Below are positions 1 to 8,712 of a stretch of DNA of 64,000 bases, piece by piece. A program made the translations under genes and the position numbers. The DNA is taken from the NCBI GenBank assembly GCA_023411175.1, contig JAEYPB010000017.1:42990-106989 (forward strand), in the 5' to 3' direction. A model generated the notes under the pieces. That model did not search any database and was not told where the DNA came from. It worked only from the letters and a program-made list of their open reading frames with translations. The DNA comes from Bacillota bacterium. GTDB lineage: Bacteria; Bacillota; Clostridia; Christensenellales; Aristaeellaceae. Numbering within the stretch: position 1 is the stretch's first letter; each line of letters opens with the position of its first letter.

Positions 1-528
1 GCGCAGGCGGAGCACGACCCGCTCGCCGCCGCGATCCTGTTAACGCCCAGCGAAGGGCTGGCGCTCCTAGTGCAAAGCCTGATCGAAGAGGAGCTCGCCC
101 GGATGCCCCGGGCGGAGATCGCCCGAAAATCGATCGACATGAACGGTCGGATCGTGCTGGTTCATGACCTTTCCGAAGCGGTGGCACTCTCCAACCTGAT
201 CGCACCGGAACACCTGGAGCTTTGCGTGGACGAACCGTTCCATCTGCTCGGCGAGGTTCGGAACGCGGGCAGCGTGTTCCTCGGCCGAAACGCGCCGGAA
301 GCGCTGGGCGATTACTGGGCGGGCCCCAACCACACGCTGCCCACCGGCGGCGCGGCCCGCTTCTCATCGCCGCTGTCGGTGGATGACTTTCTCAAAAAGA
401 CCCAGTACATCAGCTACGACCGCACCGCGCTCAGGGACGCGAAGGATTCCATCGTCCGGCTGGCCGAGGCCGAGGGGCTCTATGCCCACGCCCGCTCGGT
501 CGAAGTCCGGTTTCAGGAGGAAGAATGA
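1..528 (+). CDS. hisD: Histidinol dehydrogenase, C-terminal part (cut by window edge)
   Basis: Catalyses the last two oxidations of histidine synthesis, histidinol to histidine with NAD+. The reading frame is open from base 1, so the N-terminal half lies outside the window. The visible part carries family stretches: AQAEHDPLAAAIL at the start, then IAPEHLELC, NAGSVFLG and a GPNHTLPTGGAARF segment that holds active-site and zinc-ligand histidines in the family. The stop codon overlaps the hisC start (ATGA, 525-528), so the two are translationally coupled. It opens the visible histidine operon; hisG is presumably upstream but is not seen. Confidence 0.95.
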   Translation, partial: AQAEHDPLAAAILLTPSEGLALLVQSLIEEELARMPRAEIARKSIDMNGRIVLVHDLSEAVALSNLIAPEHLELCVDEPFHLLGEVRNAGSVFLGRNAPEALGDYWAGPNHTLPTGGAARFSSPLSVDDFLKKTQYISYDRTALRDAKDSIVRLAEAEGLYAHARSVEVRFQEEE

Positions 529-1580
529 GCCGCTTTTTAAGTCCCCGGCATCAGGCGCTCACCGCCTACACGCCGGGCGAGCAGCCACGGGTGAAGCTCA
601 TCAAGCTCAACACCAACGAAAGCCCCTATCCCCCGTCGCCGGAGGCAATCCGCGCGCTGTCGCCTGAGGCGATCGAGGCCTTCCGGCTCTACAGCGACAT
701 CCCCACCCGGGATCTGTGCGCCGCCACAGGCGAATTCTACGGCGTGGACCCCTCCTGGATTCTCTACGGCAACGGCTCCGACGAGATCCTCGCCTTCGCG
801 TTTCAGGCGTTTGGCGAAAGGTGCGTCTCGTTTCCGGACATCACCTACGGGTTCTATCCGGTGTGGGCCGAGCTTTTCGGTCTGCCCGCGAGGATCATCC
901 CCGTAGCGGAGGATTTTTCCATCGACCCGGACGCGTACCGGGGCGGCGGGCTGATCGTCCTCGCCAACCCCAACGCGCCCACCGGGATCGCGCTGCCGCT
1001 CGACAGGGTCGAAGGGCTGATCCGCGCAAACCCGGACGCGGTGGTCCTCGTCGACGAGGCGTACGTGGACTTCGGCGGCGAGTCCGCGGTGCCGCTGGTT
1101 TCGCGCTATGACAACCTCGTCGTGGTTTCGACTTTTTCAAAATCCCGCTCCCTCGCCGGGGCGCGCCTCGGCTTCGCGGTGGCGCAGCCCCACCTGATCG
1201 AGGACCTCGACCGCATCAAGTGCTCCTTCAACCCCTACAACGTGGGAACCCCGGCGCAGCTGATGGGCGCGGCGTCGATGCGGGACAGGGCATACTTCGA
1301 CAAAACCCGCCACGCCATCATGGCGACCCGGGAATGGACGCGGGCGGCGCTCGCTGAAATGGGCTTTTGCGTGCTCCCGTCTTCGGCCAACTTCCTGTTC
1401 GCCCGACCGCCGAAGGTTTCCGGCGAGGCGATGCAGGCGGCGCTCCGGGCGCGGAACATCCTCGTCCGCCGCTTCGACCTCCCCCGGATCCGGGACTACC
1501 TGCGCATCTCGATCGGCACGCCGGAAGACATGCGCGCGCTCACCGACGCCGCCAAGGCCATACTGGAGGAATCGACATGA
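525..1580 (+). CDS. hisC: Histidinol-phosphate aminotransferase
   Basis: PLP-dependent fold-type I aminotransferase (351 residues, normal length) converting imidazole-acetol phosphate to histidinol phosphate with glutamate as donor. Visible motifs: KLNTNESPYPPSP near the N-terminus, YGNGSDEIL, NPNAPTG in the cofactor-binding region, VDEAYVDF, and STFSKSRSLAGARLG containing the Schiff-base lysine; a C-terminal RISIGTPEDM follows. It overlaps hisD and hisB by 4 bases, so translation is coupled across three genes. A substrate shift to another aromatic or phosphorylated amino acid cannot be excluded from sequence, but the operon makes HisC the clear call. Confidence 0.95.
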   Translation: MSRFLSPRHQALTAYTPGEQPRVKLIKLNTNESPYPPSPEAIRALSPEAIEAFRLYSDIPTRDLCAATGEFYGVDPSWILYGNGSDEILAFAFQAFGERCVSFPDITYGFYPVWAELFGLPARIIPVAEDFSIDPDAYRGGGLIVLANPNAPTGIALPLDRVEGLIRANPDAVVLVDEAYVDFGGESAVPLVSRYDNLVVVSTFSKSRSLAGARLGFAVAQPHLIEDLDRIKCSFNPYNVGTPAQLMGAASMRDRAYFDKTRHAIMATREWTRAALAEMGFCVLPSSANFLFARPPKVSGEAMQAALRARNILVRRFDLPRIRDYLRISIGTPEDMRALTDAAKAILEEST

Positions 1581-2167
1581 GAGAAGCCACCATTACACGA
1601 AAGACCGCCGAGACGGACATTCAGCTCAAATTGAAACTCGACGGCTTCGGCGCGTCCGAGATCGACACCGGCTGCGGGTTTCTCGACCACATGTTGACGC
1701 TGCTTTCCTTCCACGGCCGGTTTGACCTGTTCGTTCGCTGCGCGGGCGACACGCGGGTGGACGACCACCACACGGTGGAGGACGTCGGCATTGCGCTGGG
1801 GCGGGCGTTTTCGGATGCCCTCGGCGACCGGGCGGGCATCGCCCGCTACGGAAGCTTCCTCCTGCCGATGGACGAGGCGCTGGTTCTGTGCGCCCTCGAC
1901 ATCAGCGGGCGCGCGCACCTGGAATACGGCCTGACGCTGCCCAGCGAGAAGATCGGCACATTCGATACCGAACTGGGGCGGGAGTTCTTCCTCGCGGTCT
2001 CGCGAGAACTGAAGCTGACGCTGCACCTACGTCAGTTTTCCGGGCTCAACAGCCACCACATTCTGGAGGCGGCGTTCAAGGGCTTCGGCCGGGCCATGCG
2101 CGAGGCCGTAGCCATCGATCCGGACGCTCGCGGCGGCGCGGCGTCGACGAAAGGCGTACTGGTATGA
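1577..2167 (+). CDS. hisB: Imidazoleglycerol-phosphate dehydratase
   Basis: Monofunctional dehydratase of 196 residues making imidazole-acetol phosphate, without the phosphatase domain of the enterobacterial fusion. The start at 1577 (ATGA overlap with hisC) gives MREATITRKTAETDI, the normal family N-terminus. An upstream in-frame extension lies inside hisC and is rejected. Metal-binding repeats are visible: CGFLDHMLTLLSFHGRFDL and DDHHTVEDVGIALG in the first half, then SGLNSHHILEAAFKGFGRA in the second half. It overlaps hisH by 4 bases. Confidence 0.96.
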   Translation: MREATITRKTAETDIQLKLKLDGFGASEIDTGCGFLDHMLTLLSFHGRFDLFVRCAGDTRVDDHHTVEDVGIALGRAFSDALGDRAGIARYGSFLLPMDEALVLCALDISGRAHLEYGLTLPSEKIGTFDTELGREFFLAVSRELKLTLHLRQFSGLNSHHILEAAFKGFGRAMREAVAIDPDARGGAASTKGVLV

Positions 2168-2778
2168 TCGCAATCATCGATTACGGCGTGGGAAACCTCT
2201 ACTCCCTCAGTCGTTCGCTGGACAGCCTGAACCTTGAAAACAAGGTGACGCGGGACGAGGCGGAACTCCGATCGGCGGATAAGATCATCCTGCCGGGGGT
2301 CGGCGCGTTCGGCGACGCGATGGCGAAACTCGAGGGAACCGGCCTCGTCCCCGTCGTCCGGGAGCGGGCGCGCGCGGGCGTGCCGCTTCTCGGCATCTGC
2401 CTCGGGATGCAACTACTCTTCGAAAAGGGCTACGAGTACGGCGAGCACGACGGGCTGGGGCTTCTGACCGGCGAGGTAAAGCCGATGATCCGAGACCTGC
2501 CCCCGGGGCTGAAGGTCCCCCACATCGGCTGGAACGCGCTGAACATCCGCCGGGAATGCCCGATTTTGAAATACGCTCGCGAGGGCGATTGCGTGTACTA
2601 CGTGCACTCCTTCTACGCCGTAGGCTGCGAGGACGAGATCGCCGCCACCAGCGAGTACGGCGTGCCGGTCGCCGGCGTGGTACAGCGGGGCAGCGTATAC
2701 GGCACCCAGTTCCACCCGGAGAAGAGCGGGCGCGTGGGGCTCTCCATCCTGAAGGCGTTCGGGGAGGTGGCCGCGTGA
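2164..2778 (+). CDS. hisH: Imidazole glycerol phosphate synthase, glutaminase subunit
   Basis: Class I glutamine amidotransferase of 204 residues that hydrolyses glutamine and passes ammonia to HisF. The catalytic triad region is intact: nucleophile Cys in LLGICLGMQLLFE, and His and Glu in GTQFHPEKSG near the C-terminus; the N-terminal IDYGVGNLYS is typical. The start is the ATG at 2164 overlapping the hisB stop. The hisA start GTG lies inside the hisH stop region (2775-2778), so production of the amidotransferase and the following isomerase is coupled. Confidence 0.96.
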   Translation: MIAIIDYGVGNLYSLSRSLDSLNLENKVTRDEAELRSADKIILPGVGAFGDAMAKLEGTGLVPVVRERARAGVPLLGICLGMQLLFEKGYEYGEHDGLGLLTGEVKPMIRDLPPGLKVPHIGWNALNIRRECPILKYAREGDCVYYVHSFYAVGCEDEIAATSEYGVPVAGVVQRGSVYGTQFHPEKSGRVGLSILKAFGEVAA

Positions 2779-3497
2779 TCCTCTTTCCCGCCATCGACCT
2801 TCGGGGTGGCCGCGTGGTGCGGCTGACAGAGGGCGACTTCGGCCGCATGACCGTCTACGGCGAAAACCCGGCGGAGACTGCGCAAACCTTCCGCGCCGCG
2901 GGCGCGACGCATTTGCACCTGGTGGACCTCGACGGCGCGAAGGACGGCGCACAGGTCAACCTGCCGGTGATCAAGGCCATCGCCCAAGAAACCAACCTTT
3001 TCATCGAAGTGGGCGGCGGCGCGCGGAACGAAGAGAGCGTGAAACGCTATCTCGATGCCGGGGCTTCCCGTGTAATCCTGGGCACGATGGCGGTGGAGAA
3101 CCCCGCGCTGACAGAAGCCCTCGCGGTAAAGTATCCCGGCAAAATCGCGGCGGGCGTCGACGCAAAAGGCGGCTTCGTCGCCATCCACGGCTGGCGGACG
3201 CTGACCGGCATCCCGGCGCTTAACTTTCTGAGATCACTTCCAGGCCGGGGCATCGGAACGGCGGTTTACACCGATATCTCGACCGACGGCATGCTCGCCG
3301 GCACGAACCTTGACGCGTTCCGGGAGGCGGCGAAGATCGAGGGGCTTGACGTCGTGGCTTCCGGCGGCATCACCTTCGAGCGCGAACTGACCGCGCTGAG
3401 AGCGCTCGGCGTCTACGGCGCGATCGTCGGCAAGGCGCTCTACGCGGGAAAGCTCGACCTCGCCCGCGCGCTCGCGCTGGTCAAGGAGGACGTATGA
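2775..3497 (+). CDS. hisA: ProFAR isomerase (phosphoribosylformimino-AICAR-P isomerase)
   Basis: TIM-barrel isomerase of 240 residues that opens the ribose ring of ProFAR to give PRFAR. GTG at 2775 is chosen because it overlaps the hisH stop (GTGA) and gives the family N-terminus ILFPAIDLRGGRVVRL with the catalytic Asp of strand 1. The second catalytic Asp is in YTDISTDGML, and phosphate-binding glycine-rich loops VGGGARN and ASGGI are present. It ends with an ATGA overlap into hisF. Confidence 0.96.
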   Translation: MILFPAIDLRGGRVVRLTEGDFGRMTVYGENPAETAQTFRAAGATHLHLVDLDGAKDGAQVNLPVIKAIAQETNLFIEVGGGARNEESVKRYLDAGASRVILGTMAVENPALTEALAVKYPGKIAAGVDAKGGFVAIHGWRTLTGIPALNFLRSLPGRGIGTAVYTDISTDGMLAGTNLDAFREAAKIEGLDVVASGGITFERELTALRALGVYGAIVGKALYAGKLDLARALALVKEDV

Positions 3498-4264
3498 TTA
3501 CGAAGCGCATCATTCCCTGCCTCGACGTCCGGAACGGGCGCGTGGTCAAGGGCACGAACTTTGAATCCATCCGGGATGTGGCCGACCCGGTGGAGATGGC
3601 CGCCCTTTACAACGAGAGCGGCGCGGACGAATTGGTATTCTACGACATCACCGCGTCCTACGAGGGGCGCAGGCTCTTTTCGGACATCCTCTTGCGCACC
3701 GCGGCGGAGGTGTTCATCCCCCTCACGGTGGGCGGCGGCATCAACGATCTGGACGACTTCGACCGCGTGCTGAAGGCCGGGGCGGACAAGGTCTCGGTCA
3801 ACTCCGGCGCGATACGCGATCCTGCCCTCATCGGCCGGGCGGCGATGCGCTACGGCGACCAGTGCGTGGTGCTTTCGATGGACATAAAGCGCGTGGACGG
3901 CGCGTTCAGGCTGTTCGCGAAGGGCGGCCGGGTCGATACCGGCATCGACGCGCTCGAATGGGCGCGCTCCGGCCAAAAAAATGGTGCGGGGGAACTGGTC
4001 GTCAACTCCATCGATGCCGATGGGGTCAAGTGCGGCTTCGACATGGAGATGTTGGAAGCCATCGCCTCGGTCACGTCGATTCCGCTGATCGCCTCCGGCG
4101 GCGCGGGCGGCATTTCTCACTTTATCGACCTGTTCACCTCCTGCCCGCAGGTGGACGCGGGGCTGGCGGCGTCGATCTTTCACCGAAAGGAAGTCGCCAT
4201 CGAGGATCTCAAGGCCGCGATGGCGAAAAACGGAATTCCCGCAAGGAGGCTTGACCATGTTTGA
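3494..4264 (+). CDS. hisF: Imidazole glycerol phosphate synthase, cyclase subunit
   Basis: TIM-barrel cyclase of 256 residues that combines PRFAR with ammonia from HisH to give imidazole glycerol phosphate and AICAR; AICAR feeds into the purine pathway encoded by the next operon. Motifs: RIIPCLDVRNGRVVKG with the catalytic Asp, LTVGGGIN, DKVSVNSGA, and the second catalytic Asp in VVNSIDADGVKCGFD; ASGGAGG binds phosphate. It overlaps hisA at its start and hisIE at its end by 8 bases. Confidence 0.97.
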   Translation: MITKRIIPCLDVRNGRVVKGTNFESIRDVADPVEMAALYNESGADELVFYDITASYEGRRLFSDILLRTAAEVFIPLTVGGGINDLDDFDRVLKAGADKVSVNSGAIRDPALIGRAAMRYGDQCVVLSMDIKRVDGAFRLFAKGGRVDTGIDALEWARSGQKNGAGELVVNSIDADGVKCGFDMEMLEAIASVTSIPLIASGGAGGISHFIDLFTSCPQVDAGLAASIFHRKEVAIEDLKAAMAKNGIPARRLDHV

Positions 4265-4892
4265 GGATCTGAAATTTGACGAACGCGGCCTGATCCCGGC
4301 CATCGTGCAGGACAGGTGGTCAAAGGAAGTGCTGACCCTCGCCTATATGAACAGGGAGAGCCTTGATATCTCGATCCGGGAAGGGCGCACCTGCTTTTTC
4401 AGCCGGTCGCGGCAGGCGCTGTGGCGCAAGGGCGAGACCAGCGGCAACGTGCAGCGCATCGCCTCCATCCGCGCCGATTGCGACGGCGACGCGCTGGTGA
4501 TCGAGGTGGACCGGGACGGCCCCGCATGCCACACGGGGAGCGACTCCTGCTTTTTCAGCCCCGTCCATGAAATCGAGCCGCCCTTCTCGCTGAGCGCGCT
4601 GTATGGGCTGATCGAAGGCCGCAAAAAGGCGCCGCAGCCCGGCTCCTATACCAACTACCTCTTCGACAAGGGCGTGGACAAAATTCTGAAAAAGATCGGC
4701 GAAGAGAGTGCCGAAGTGCTGATCGCCGCGAAGGGCGGCGACAAGGGAGAAACCGTCTTTGAAATCAGCGACCTCGCCTATCACCTTCTGGTGCTGATGG
4801 TGGAGATGGGCATTTCGCCTAAGGACATCCTGTCCCAGCTGGCTTCCCGCCACGTAGTGGACAAGAAGGTCAAGCAGGAAAAAATGCAATAA
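4257..4892 (+). CDS. hisIE: Bifunctional PRA-CH / PRA-PH (HisI-HisE fusion)
   Basis: Two-domain enzyme for steps 2 and 3 of histidine synthesis. Residues 1 to about 110 are the phosphoribosyl-AMP cyclohydrolase, with AYMNRESL, FFSRSRQALWRKGETSGN, zinc ligands in RADCDGDA and CHTGSDSCFF. The C-terminal part is the phosphoribosyl-ATP pyrophosphohydrolase, with KILKKIGEESAEVLIAAKGG and DLAYHLLVLM. A TTG at 4251 is in frame, but ATG 4257 is preferred because AAGGAGG (4243-4249) sits 7 bases upstream. Last gene of the histidine operon. Confidence 0.95.
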   Translation: MFEDLKFDERGLIPAIVQDRWSKEVLTLAYMNRESLDISIREGRTCFFSRSRQALWRKGETSGNVQRIASIRADCDGDALVIEVDRDGPACHTGSDSCFFSPVHEIEPPFSLSALYGLIEGRKKAPQPGSYTNYLFDKGVDKILKKIGEESAEVLIAAKGGDKGETVFEISDLAYHLLVLMVEMGISPKDILSQLASRHVVDKKVKQEKMQ

Positions 4893-4909
4893 TCCGCGAT
4901 GATCGTCTG

Positions 4910-4930
4910 GCGCCGCAGCATCCGCGGCGC
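4910..4930 (+). terminator. Hairpin after hisIE
   Basis: A 7-bp perfect stem GCGCCGC/GCGGCGC with a 7-base loop follows the hisIE stop by 17 bases and is trailed by a short T-rich stretch (TTTCGCTTAT). It likely ends the histidine transcript before the purine promoter. The T-tract is weak, so efficiency is uncertain. Confidence 0.6.
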
Positions 4931-4943
4931 TTTCGCTTATATT

Positions 4944-4994
4944 ACAAACGTTTAACCATCATCCATTGATATCGTGCGGATTTTGTCGTATAAT
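4944..4994 (+). promoter_or_regulatory. Promoter of the purine operon, with possible operator
   Basis: TTGATA (4966-4971), a 17-bp spacer and TATAAT (4989-4994) form a near-consensus sigma-A promoter. Transcription would start near 5001, leaving a leader of under 40 bases, too short for a purine riboswitch. Just upstream is a palindromic AAACGTTT core (4946-4953) with a central CpG, the style of a LacI/PurR-type operator. The promoter call is firm; the operator is only a suggestion. Confidence 0.8.
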
Positions 4995-5038
4995 ATGCAT
5001 GTCATAAAATCTAATGTTCGTGTTTTGAGGTGCCAGCA

Positions 5039-5545
5039 ATGAAGAAGGTAGCCATTCTCATGGGCAGCGACAGCGACCTCACCGTGATGAAGGGCGCGGC
5101 GGACGCCCTCGACCGCCTGGCCATTCCCTATGTAGTCCGCGTCCTATCGGCGCACAGAACGCCCGCGCTCGCGCAGAAGTTTGCCTGCGAAGCGCGGGCG
5201 AACGGTTTTGGCGCGATCATCTGCGCGGCGGGCAAGGCGGCGCATCTGGCGGGCGCCATCGCCGCCAACACGACGCTCCCGGTCATCGGCGTGCCGATCA
5301 ACGCGTCTTTGGAGGGACTGGACGCGCTGCTGGCCACCGTGCAGATGCCGCCGGGCATTCCGGTGGCGACGGTGGCGATCAACGGCGCGATGAACGCCGC
5401 GCTGCTGGCCGCCCAGATCCTCGCCGTATCGGACGCGGCGCTCATGGAAAAGCTGGAAGCGGATCGGGCCGGTATGGCCCAAAAGGTCATGGAGAAGGAC
5501 CGTGCCATTCAAATGCAATTTGGGGGAGGGAATCAAGATGATTGA
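5039..5545 (+). CDS. purE: 5-(Carboxyamino)imidazole ribonucleotide mutase / AIR carboxylase
   Basis: PurE of 168 residues catalysing carboxylation chemistry at AIR. It shows MGSDSDLTVMKGAADAL, SAHRTP with the catalytic His, and IICAAGKAAHLAGAIAANT. ATG 5039 is preferred over the in-frame GTG at 5030 because GAGGTG (5027-5032) then serves as ribosome-binding site. No purK is in this operon; whether the enzyme is a class I mutase or a class II AIR carboxylase cannot be settled from the window. Its stop overlaps the purC start region by 8 bases. Confidence 0.93.
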   Translation: MKKVAILMGSDSDLTVMKGAADALDRLAIPYVVRVLSAHRTPALAQKFACEARANGFGAIICAAGKAAHLAGAIAANTTLPVIGVPINASLEGLDALLATVQMPPGIPVATVAINGAMNAALLAAQILAVSDAALMEKLEADRAGMAQKVMEKDRAIQMQFGGGNQDD

Positions 5546-6251
5546 TAAAACGCTCGAGCTCTACGAGGGCAAAGCCAAGAAGGTGTACGCCACCACCGAC
5601 CCGAACCTTTGCATCGTGTCCTATAAGGACGACGCCACCGCCTTCAACGGGCTGAAAAAGGGCACCATCGCCGGCAAGGGCGCGATCAACAACCGCGTCA
5701 CCAACCACCTGATGCGGCTGCTCGAGGGCAAGGGCGTCCCCACCCACCTGGTGGAGGAGCTGAACGAGCGGGAAACGCTGGTAAAAAAGGTTTCGATCAT
5801 TCCGCTGGAGGTCATCGTACGCAACATCGCGGCGGGTTCGCTTTCGAAGCGGCTGGGCCTCGAGGAGGGCGTCAAGCTCTCCCGCACGGTGCTGGAGTTC
5901 TGCTATAAGGACGACGAGCTGGGCGATCCGCTGGTCAACGAATACCACATCTTCGCGCTGGGCCTCGCCACGGAGGAAGAGCTTGGGATCATCAGCGACT
6001 ACGCGCTGAAGGTGGACAGGATTCTGGCCGAGTACCTGAAGGACCTGAACATCGAGCTGATCGACTTCAAGCTGGAGTTTGGAAAGACCGCAGACGGCAC
6101 CATCGTGCTTGCGGATGAGATCTCGCCGGATACCTGCCGCTTCTGGGACAGCCGCACACAGGAAAAGCTGGACAAGGACCGCTTCCGCCGCGATCTGGGC
6201 GGCGTCGAGGACGCTTACCGGGAGATCATGAAGCGCCTTCTGGGAGAGTGA
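5538..6251 (+). CDS. purC: SAICAR synthetase
   Basis: 237-residue enzyme joining CAIR and aspartate with ATP to give SAICAR. The start at 5538 is chosen for the GGGAGG (5524-5529) 8 bases upstream and the family N-terminus LYEGKAKKVYAT; an in-frame extension back to 5502 lies in purE. Further motifs: IPLEVIVRNIAAGSLSKR, LIDFKLEFG, and DEISPDTCRFWD near the C-terminus. The stop lies 2 bases before the purF start. Confidence 0.96.
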   Translation: MIDKTLELYEGKAKKVYATTDPNLCIVSYKDDATAFNGLKKGTIAGKGAINNRVTNHLMRLLEGKGVPTHLVEELNERETLVKKVSIIPLEVIVRNIAAGSLSKRLGLEEGVKLSRTVLEFCYKDDELGDPLVNEYHIFALGLATEEELGIISDYALKVDRILAEYLKDLNIELIDFKLEFGKTADGTIVLADEISPDTCRFWDSRTQEKLDKDRFRRDLGGVEDAYREIMKRLLGE

Positions 6252-6253
6252 AA

Positions 6254-7681
6254 ATGGCCAAGATTCACGAGGAATGTGGTGTTTTCGGGATGTACAGCCC
6301 GGACGGCCGCGACGTGGTATCCGCGTCGTACCACGCGCTGTTCGCGCTGCAGCACCGCGGGCAGGAGAGCTGCGGCATCGCGCTGGGGCACCGCGGCGTC
6401 ATCACCTGCCACAAGGATGCGGGACTGGTCAGCGAGGTCATGAGCGAACAGGCGCTCCGCGCACTGGGCCCCGGCAACATGATCGTCGGACACGTCCGCT
6501 ACGCCACGATGGGCGCTGAGCCCCGCCGAAACGCCCAACCTCTCGTCGTCAACCACGTCAAGGGGCAGATGGCGCTGGCCCACAACGGCGCGCTGTCAAA
6601 CGCCGCGGAGCTTCGGGAAGCGCTCGAAATGGGTGGCGCGATCTTCCACACCTCCTCCGACACGGAGGTCATCTCCTACATCATCACCCAGGAGCGGCTT
6701 GCGACCTCGTCCATCGAGGAGGCGCTCGCGTCCGCGATGGAGCGCCTTGAGGGCGCGTACTCCCTCGTCGTCATGTCGGCGACGAAGCTCATCGCGGCGC
6801 GCGACCCCCACGGCTTCCGCCCGCTGTGCATGGGGAAACTGGGCGAGAGCACCGTCTTTGCGTCGGAGAGCTGCGCGCTCGACGCGATCGGCGCCCACCT
6901 CGTCCGGGACATCGAACCCGGCGAAATTGTGGTCGTGGACAAGACCGGCACCCACAGCCTGACCCGGCACATGGGCAGCGCGCCGAAGACCACCTGCGTC
7001 TTTGAGTACATCTACTTCGCGCGGCCGGATTCCGTGATCGACCGCTCCAGCGTGCACACCGCGCGGCTGCGCGCAGGGGCATTCCTCGCGCTAGAGCACC
7101 CGGTCCAGGCCGACGTGGTGGTGGGCGTGCCGGACAGCGGCATTGACGCCGCCATCGGCTACGCGCGCCAGTCGGGCATTCCCTATGGCATCGGCTTCAT
7201 CAAAAACAAGTACATCGCGCGCACGTTCATCCAGCCCTCTCAGGCCGACCGGGAGAACAAGGTGCGCATCAAGCTGAACCCGGTGGCCGCGACCGTCGCG
7301 GGTAAGCGGGTGGTGCTGATCGACGATTCCATCGTTCGCGGCACCACCAGCGCGCGGATCGTGAACCTCCTCCGGGACGCGGGCGCGAAGGAAATCCACA
7401 TGCGCGTGTCCGCGCCGCCCTTTCTGAACCCCTGCTACTTCGGCACCGACATCGACTCCCGAGACAAGCTCATCGCCTGCCAGCACACCGTGGAGGAGAT
7501 TCGGGAGATCATCGGCGCGGACTCGCTGGGCTACCTTTCGGTGAACAGCGTGAGTATGCTGGCCGACAACACGCAGGGCTTCTGCACTGCCTGCTTCACC
7601 GGCGATTACCCCTGCACACCGCCGAAAAAAACCTCAAAATCCAAATTTGAAACGATGCTGCCGGAGGAGATGCTGCGATGA
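6254..7681 (+). CDS. purF: Amidophosphoribosyltransferase
   Basis: First committed purine enzyme, 475 residues: PRPP plus glutamine gives phosphoribosylamine. The N-terminal Ntn glutaminase domain begins after a short propeptide; the nucleophile is the Cys in HEECGVFGMY (residue 8). The C-terminal phosphoribosyltransferase domain has the PRPP loop VVLIDDSIVRGTT. Cysteines late in the protein (FCTACFTGDYP) fit the Bacillus-type PurF, which carries a [4Fe-4S] cluster. ATG 6254 is preferred over an in-frame GTG at 6248. Four-base overlap with purM. Confidence 0.96.
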   Translation: MAKIHEECGVFGMYSPDGRDVVSASYHALFALQHRGQESCGIALGHRGVITCHKDAGLVSEVMSEQALRALGPGNMIVGHVRYATMGAEPRRNAQPLVVNHVKGQMALAHNGALSNAAELREALEMGGAIFHTSSDTEVISYIITQERLATSSIEEALASAMERLEGAYSLVVMSATKLIAARDPHGFRPLCMGKLGESTVFASESCALDAIGAHLVRDIEPGEIVVVDKTGTHSLTRHMGSAPKTTCVFEYIYFARPDSVIDRSSVHTARLRAGAFLALEHPVQADVVVGVPDSGIDAAIGYARQSGIPYGIGFIKNKYIARTFIQPSQADRENKVRIKLNPVAATVAGKRVVLIDDSIVRGTTSARIVNLLRDAGAKEIHMRVSAPPFLNPCYFGTDIDSRDKLIACQHTVEEIREIIGADSLGYLSVNSVSMLADNTQGFCTACFTGDYPCTPPKKTSKSKFETMLPEEMLR

Positions 7682-8712
7682 AGAGCCACAGCGAGAGCTA
7701 CAGGCAGGCGGGCGTGGACATCACCGCCGGCTACCGCGCGGTCGAACTGATGAAAAGCCACATCGCCCGCACGGCGGTGCCCGGCGTTTTAAGCGGCATC
7801 GGCGGCTTCGGCGGGCTGTTTGAACTGGACATGACCGGGCTCACCCGACCGGTACTGGTGAGCGGCACGGACGGCGTGGGCACCAAGCTCAAAATCGCTT
7901 TTCTGATGAACAAGCACGATACCGTCGGCATCGATTGCGTGGCCATGTGCGTCAACGACGTGGTGTGCTGCGGCGCGAAGCCCCTCCTCTTTCTGGACTA
8001 CATCGCCTGCGGCAAAAACGTGCCGGAGCGGATCGCGGACATCGTGAAGGGCGTCGCCGAAGGTTGCGTCCAGGCGGGCTGCGCGCTGGTGGGCGGAGAG
8101 ACCGCCGAAATGCCCGGCTTCTACCCGGAGGACGAGTACGATCTGGCCGGCTTCTCCGTCGGCGTCGTAGAGAAATCGAAGATATTCGACAGATCCGCCG
8201 TCTGCGCCGGGGACGTGCTCATCGCCCTCCCCTCCTCCGGCGTCCACTCCAACGGTTTTTCGCTGGTGCGCAGGGCGCTGGGCATTGAAGCGAAGGGTGT
8301 ATCCGCTTACTCCGAGGAGCTGGGCATGACGCTGGGTGAGGCGCTCCTGACGCCGACCCGCATCTATGTAAAGCCCCTCTTGGCGCTCTCCGAAGCGATT
8401 GCCGTCAAGGCCGTCTCCCACATTACCGGCGGCGGCTTCTACGAGAACATCCCCCGCGCGCTTCCGGAGGGGATGACGGCGGTGATCGATAAATCAGCCC
8501 TTCACCCGCAACCCGTTTTCTCGGTCATCCAGCGCGCCGGGAGCATCCCGGAGCGGGACATGTTCAACACCTTCAACATGGGCGTCGGCATGGTCGTGAC
8601 CGTCTCAAAGGACGACGCAGACCGCGCACTTGCGGCCCTGAAAGCGGCGGGCGAATCCGCCTTCGTGCTGGGCGAAGTCGCGCCGGGCGCGGAGGGCGTA
8701 ACCATCCGATGA
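7678..8712 (+). CDS. purM: AIR synthetase (FGAM cyclo-ligase)
   Basis: 344-residue ATP-dependent cyclase turning FGAM into AIR. Typical stretches: YRQAGVDITAGYRAVELM, GFGGLFEL, VSGTDGVGTKLKIAF (nucleotide-binding), VGGETAEMPGFY and SSGVHSNGFSLVR; the C-terminus has HITGGGFYENIPRALPEG. Starts and stops overlap purF and purN by 4 bases each, giving a tightly coupled block. Confidence 0.97.
   Translation: MKSHSESYRQAGVDITAGYRAVELMKSHIARTAVPGVLSGIGGFGGLFELDMTGLTRPVLVSGTDGVGTKLKIAFLMNKHDTVGIDCVAMCVNDVVCCGAKPLLFLDYIACGKNVPERIADIVKGVAEGCVQAGCALVGGETAEMPGFYPEDEYDLAGFSVGVVEKSKIFDRSAVCAGDVLIALPSSGVHSNGFSLVRRALGIEAKGVSAYSEELGMTLGEALLTPTRIYVKPLLALSEAIAVKAVSHITGGGFYENIPRALPEGMTAVIDKSALHPQPVFSVIQRAGSIPERDMFNTFNMGVGMVVTVSKDDADRALAALKAAGESAFVLGEVAPGAEGVTIR

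Noticed and set aside
4995..5038. A purine riboswitch in front of purE
   Set aside because: The leader from the predicted start site is under 40 bases and shows no conserved riboswitch core.
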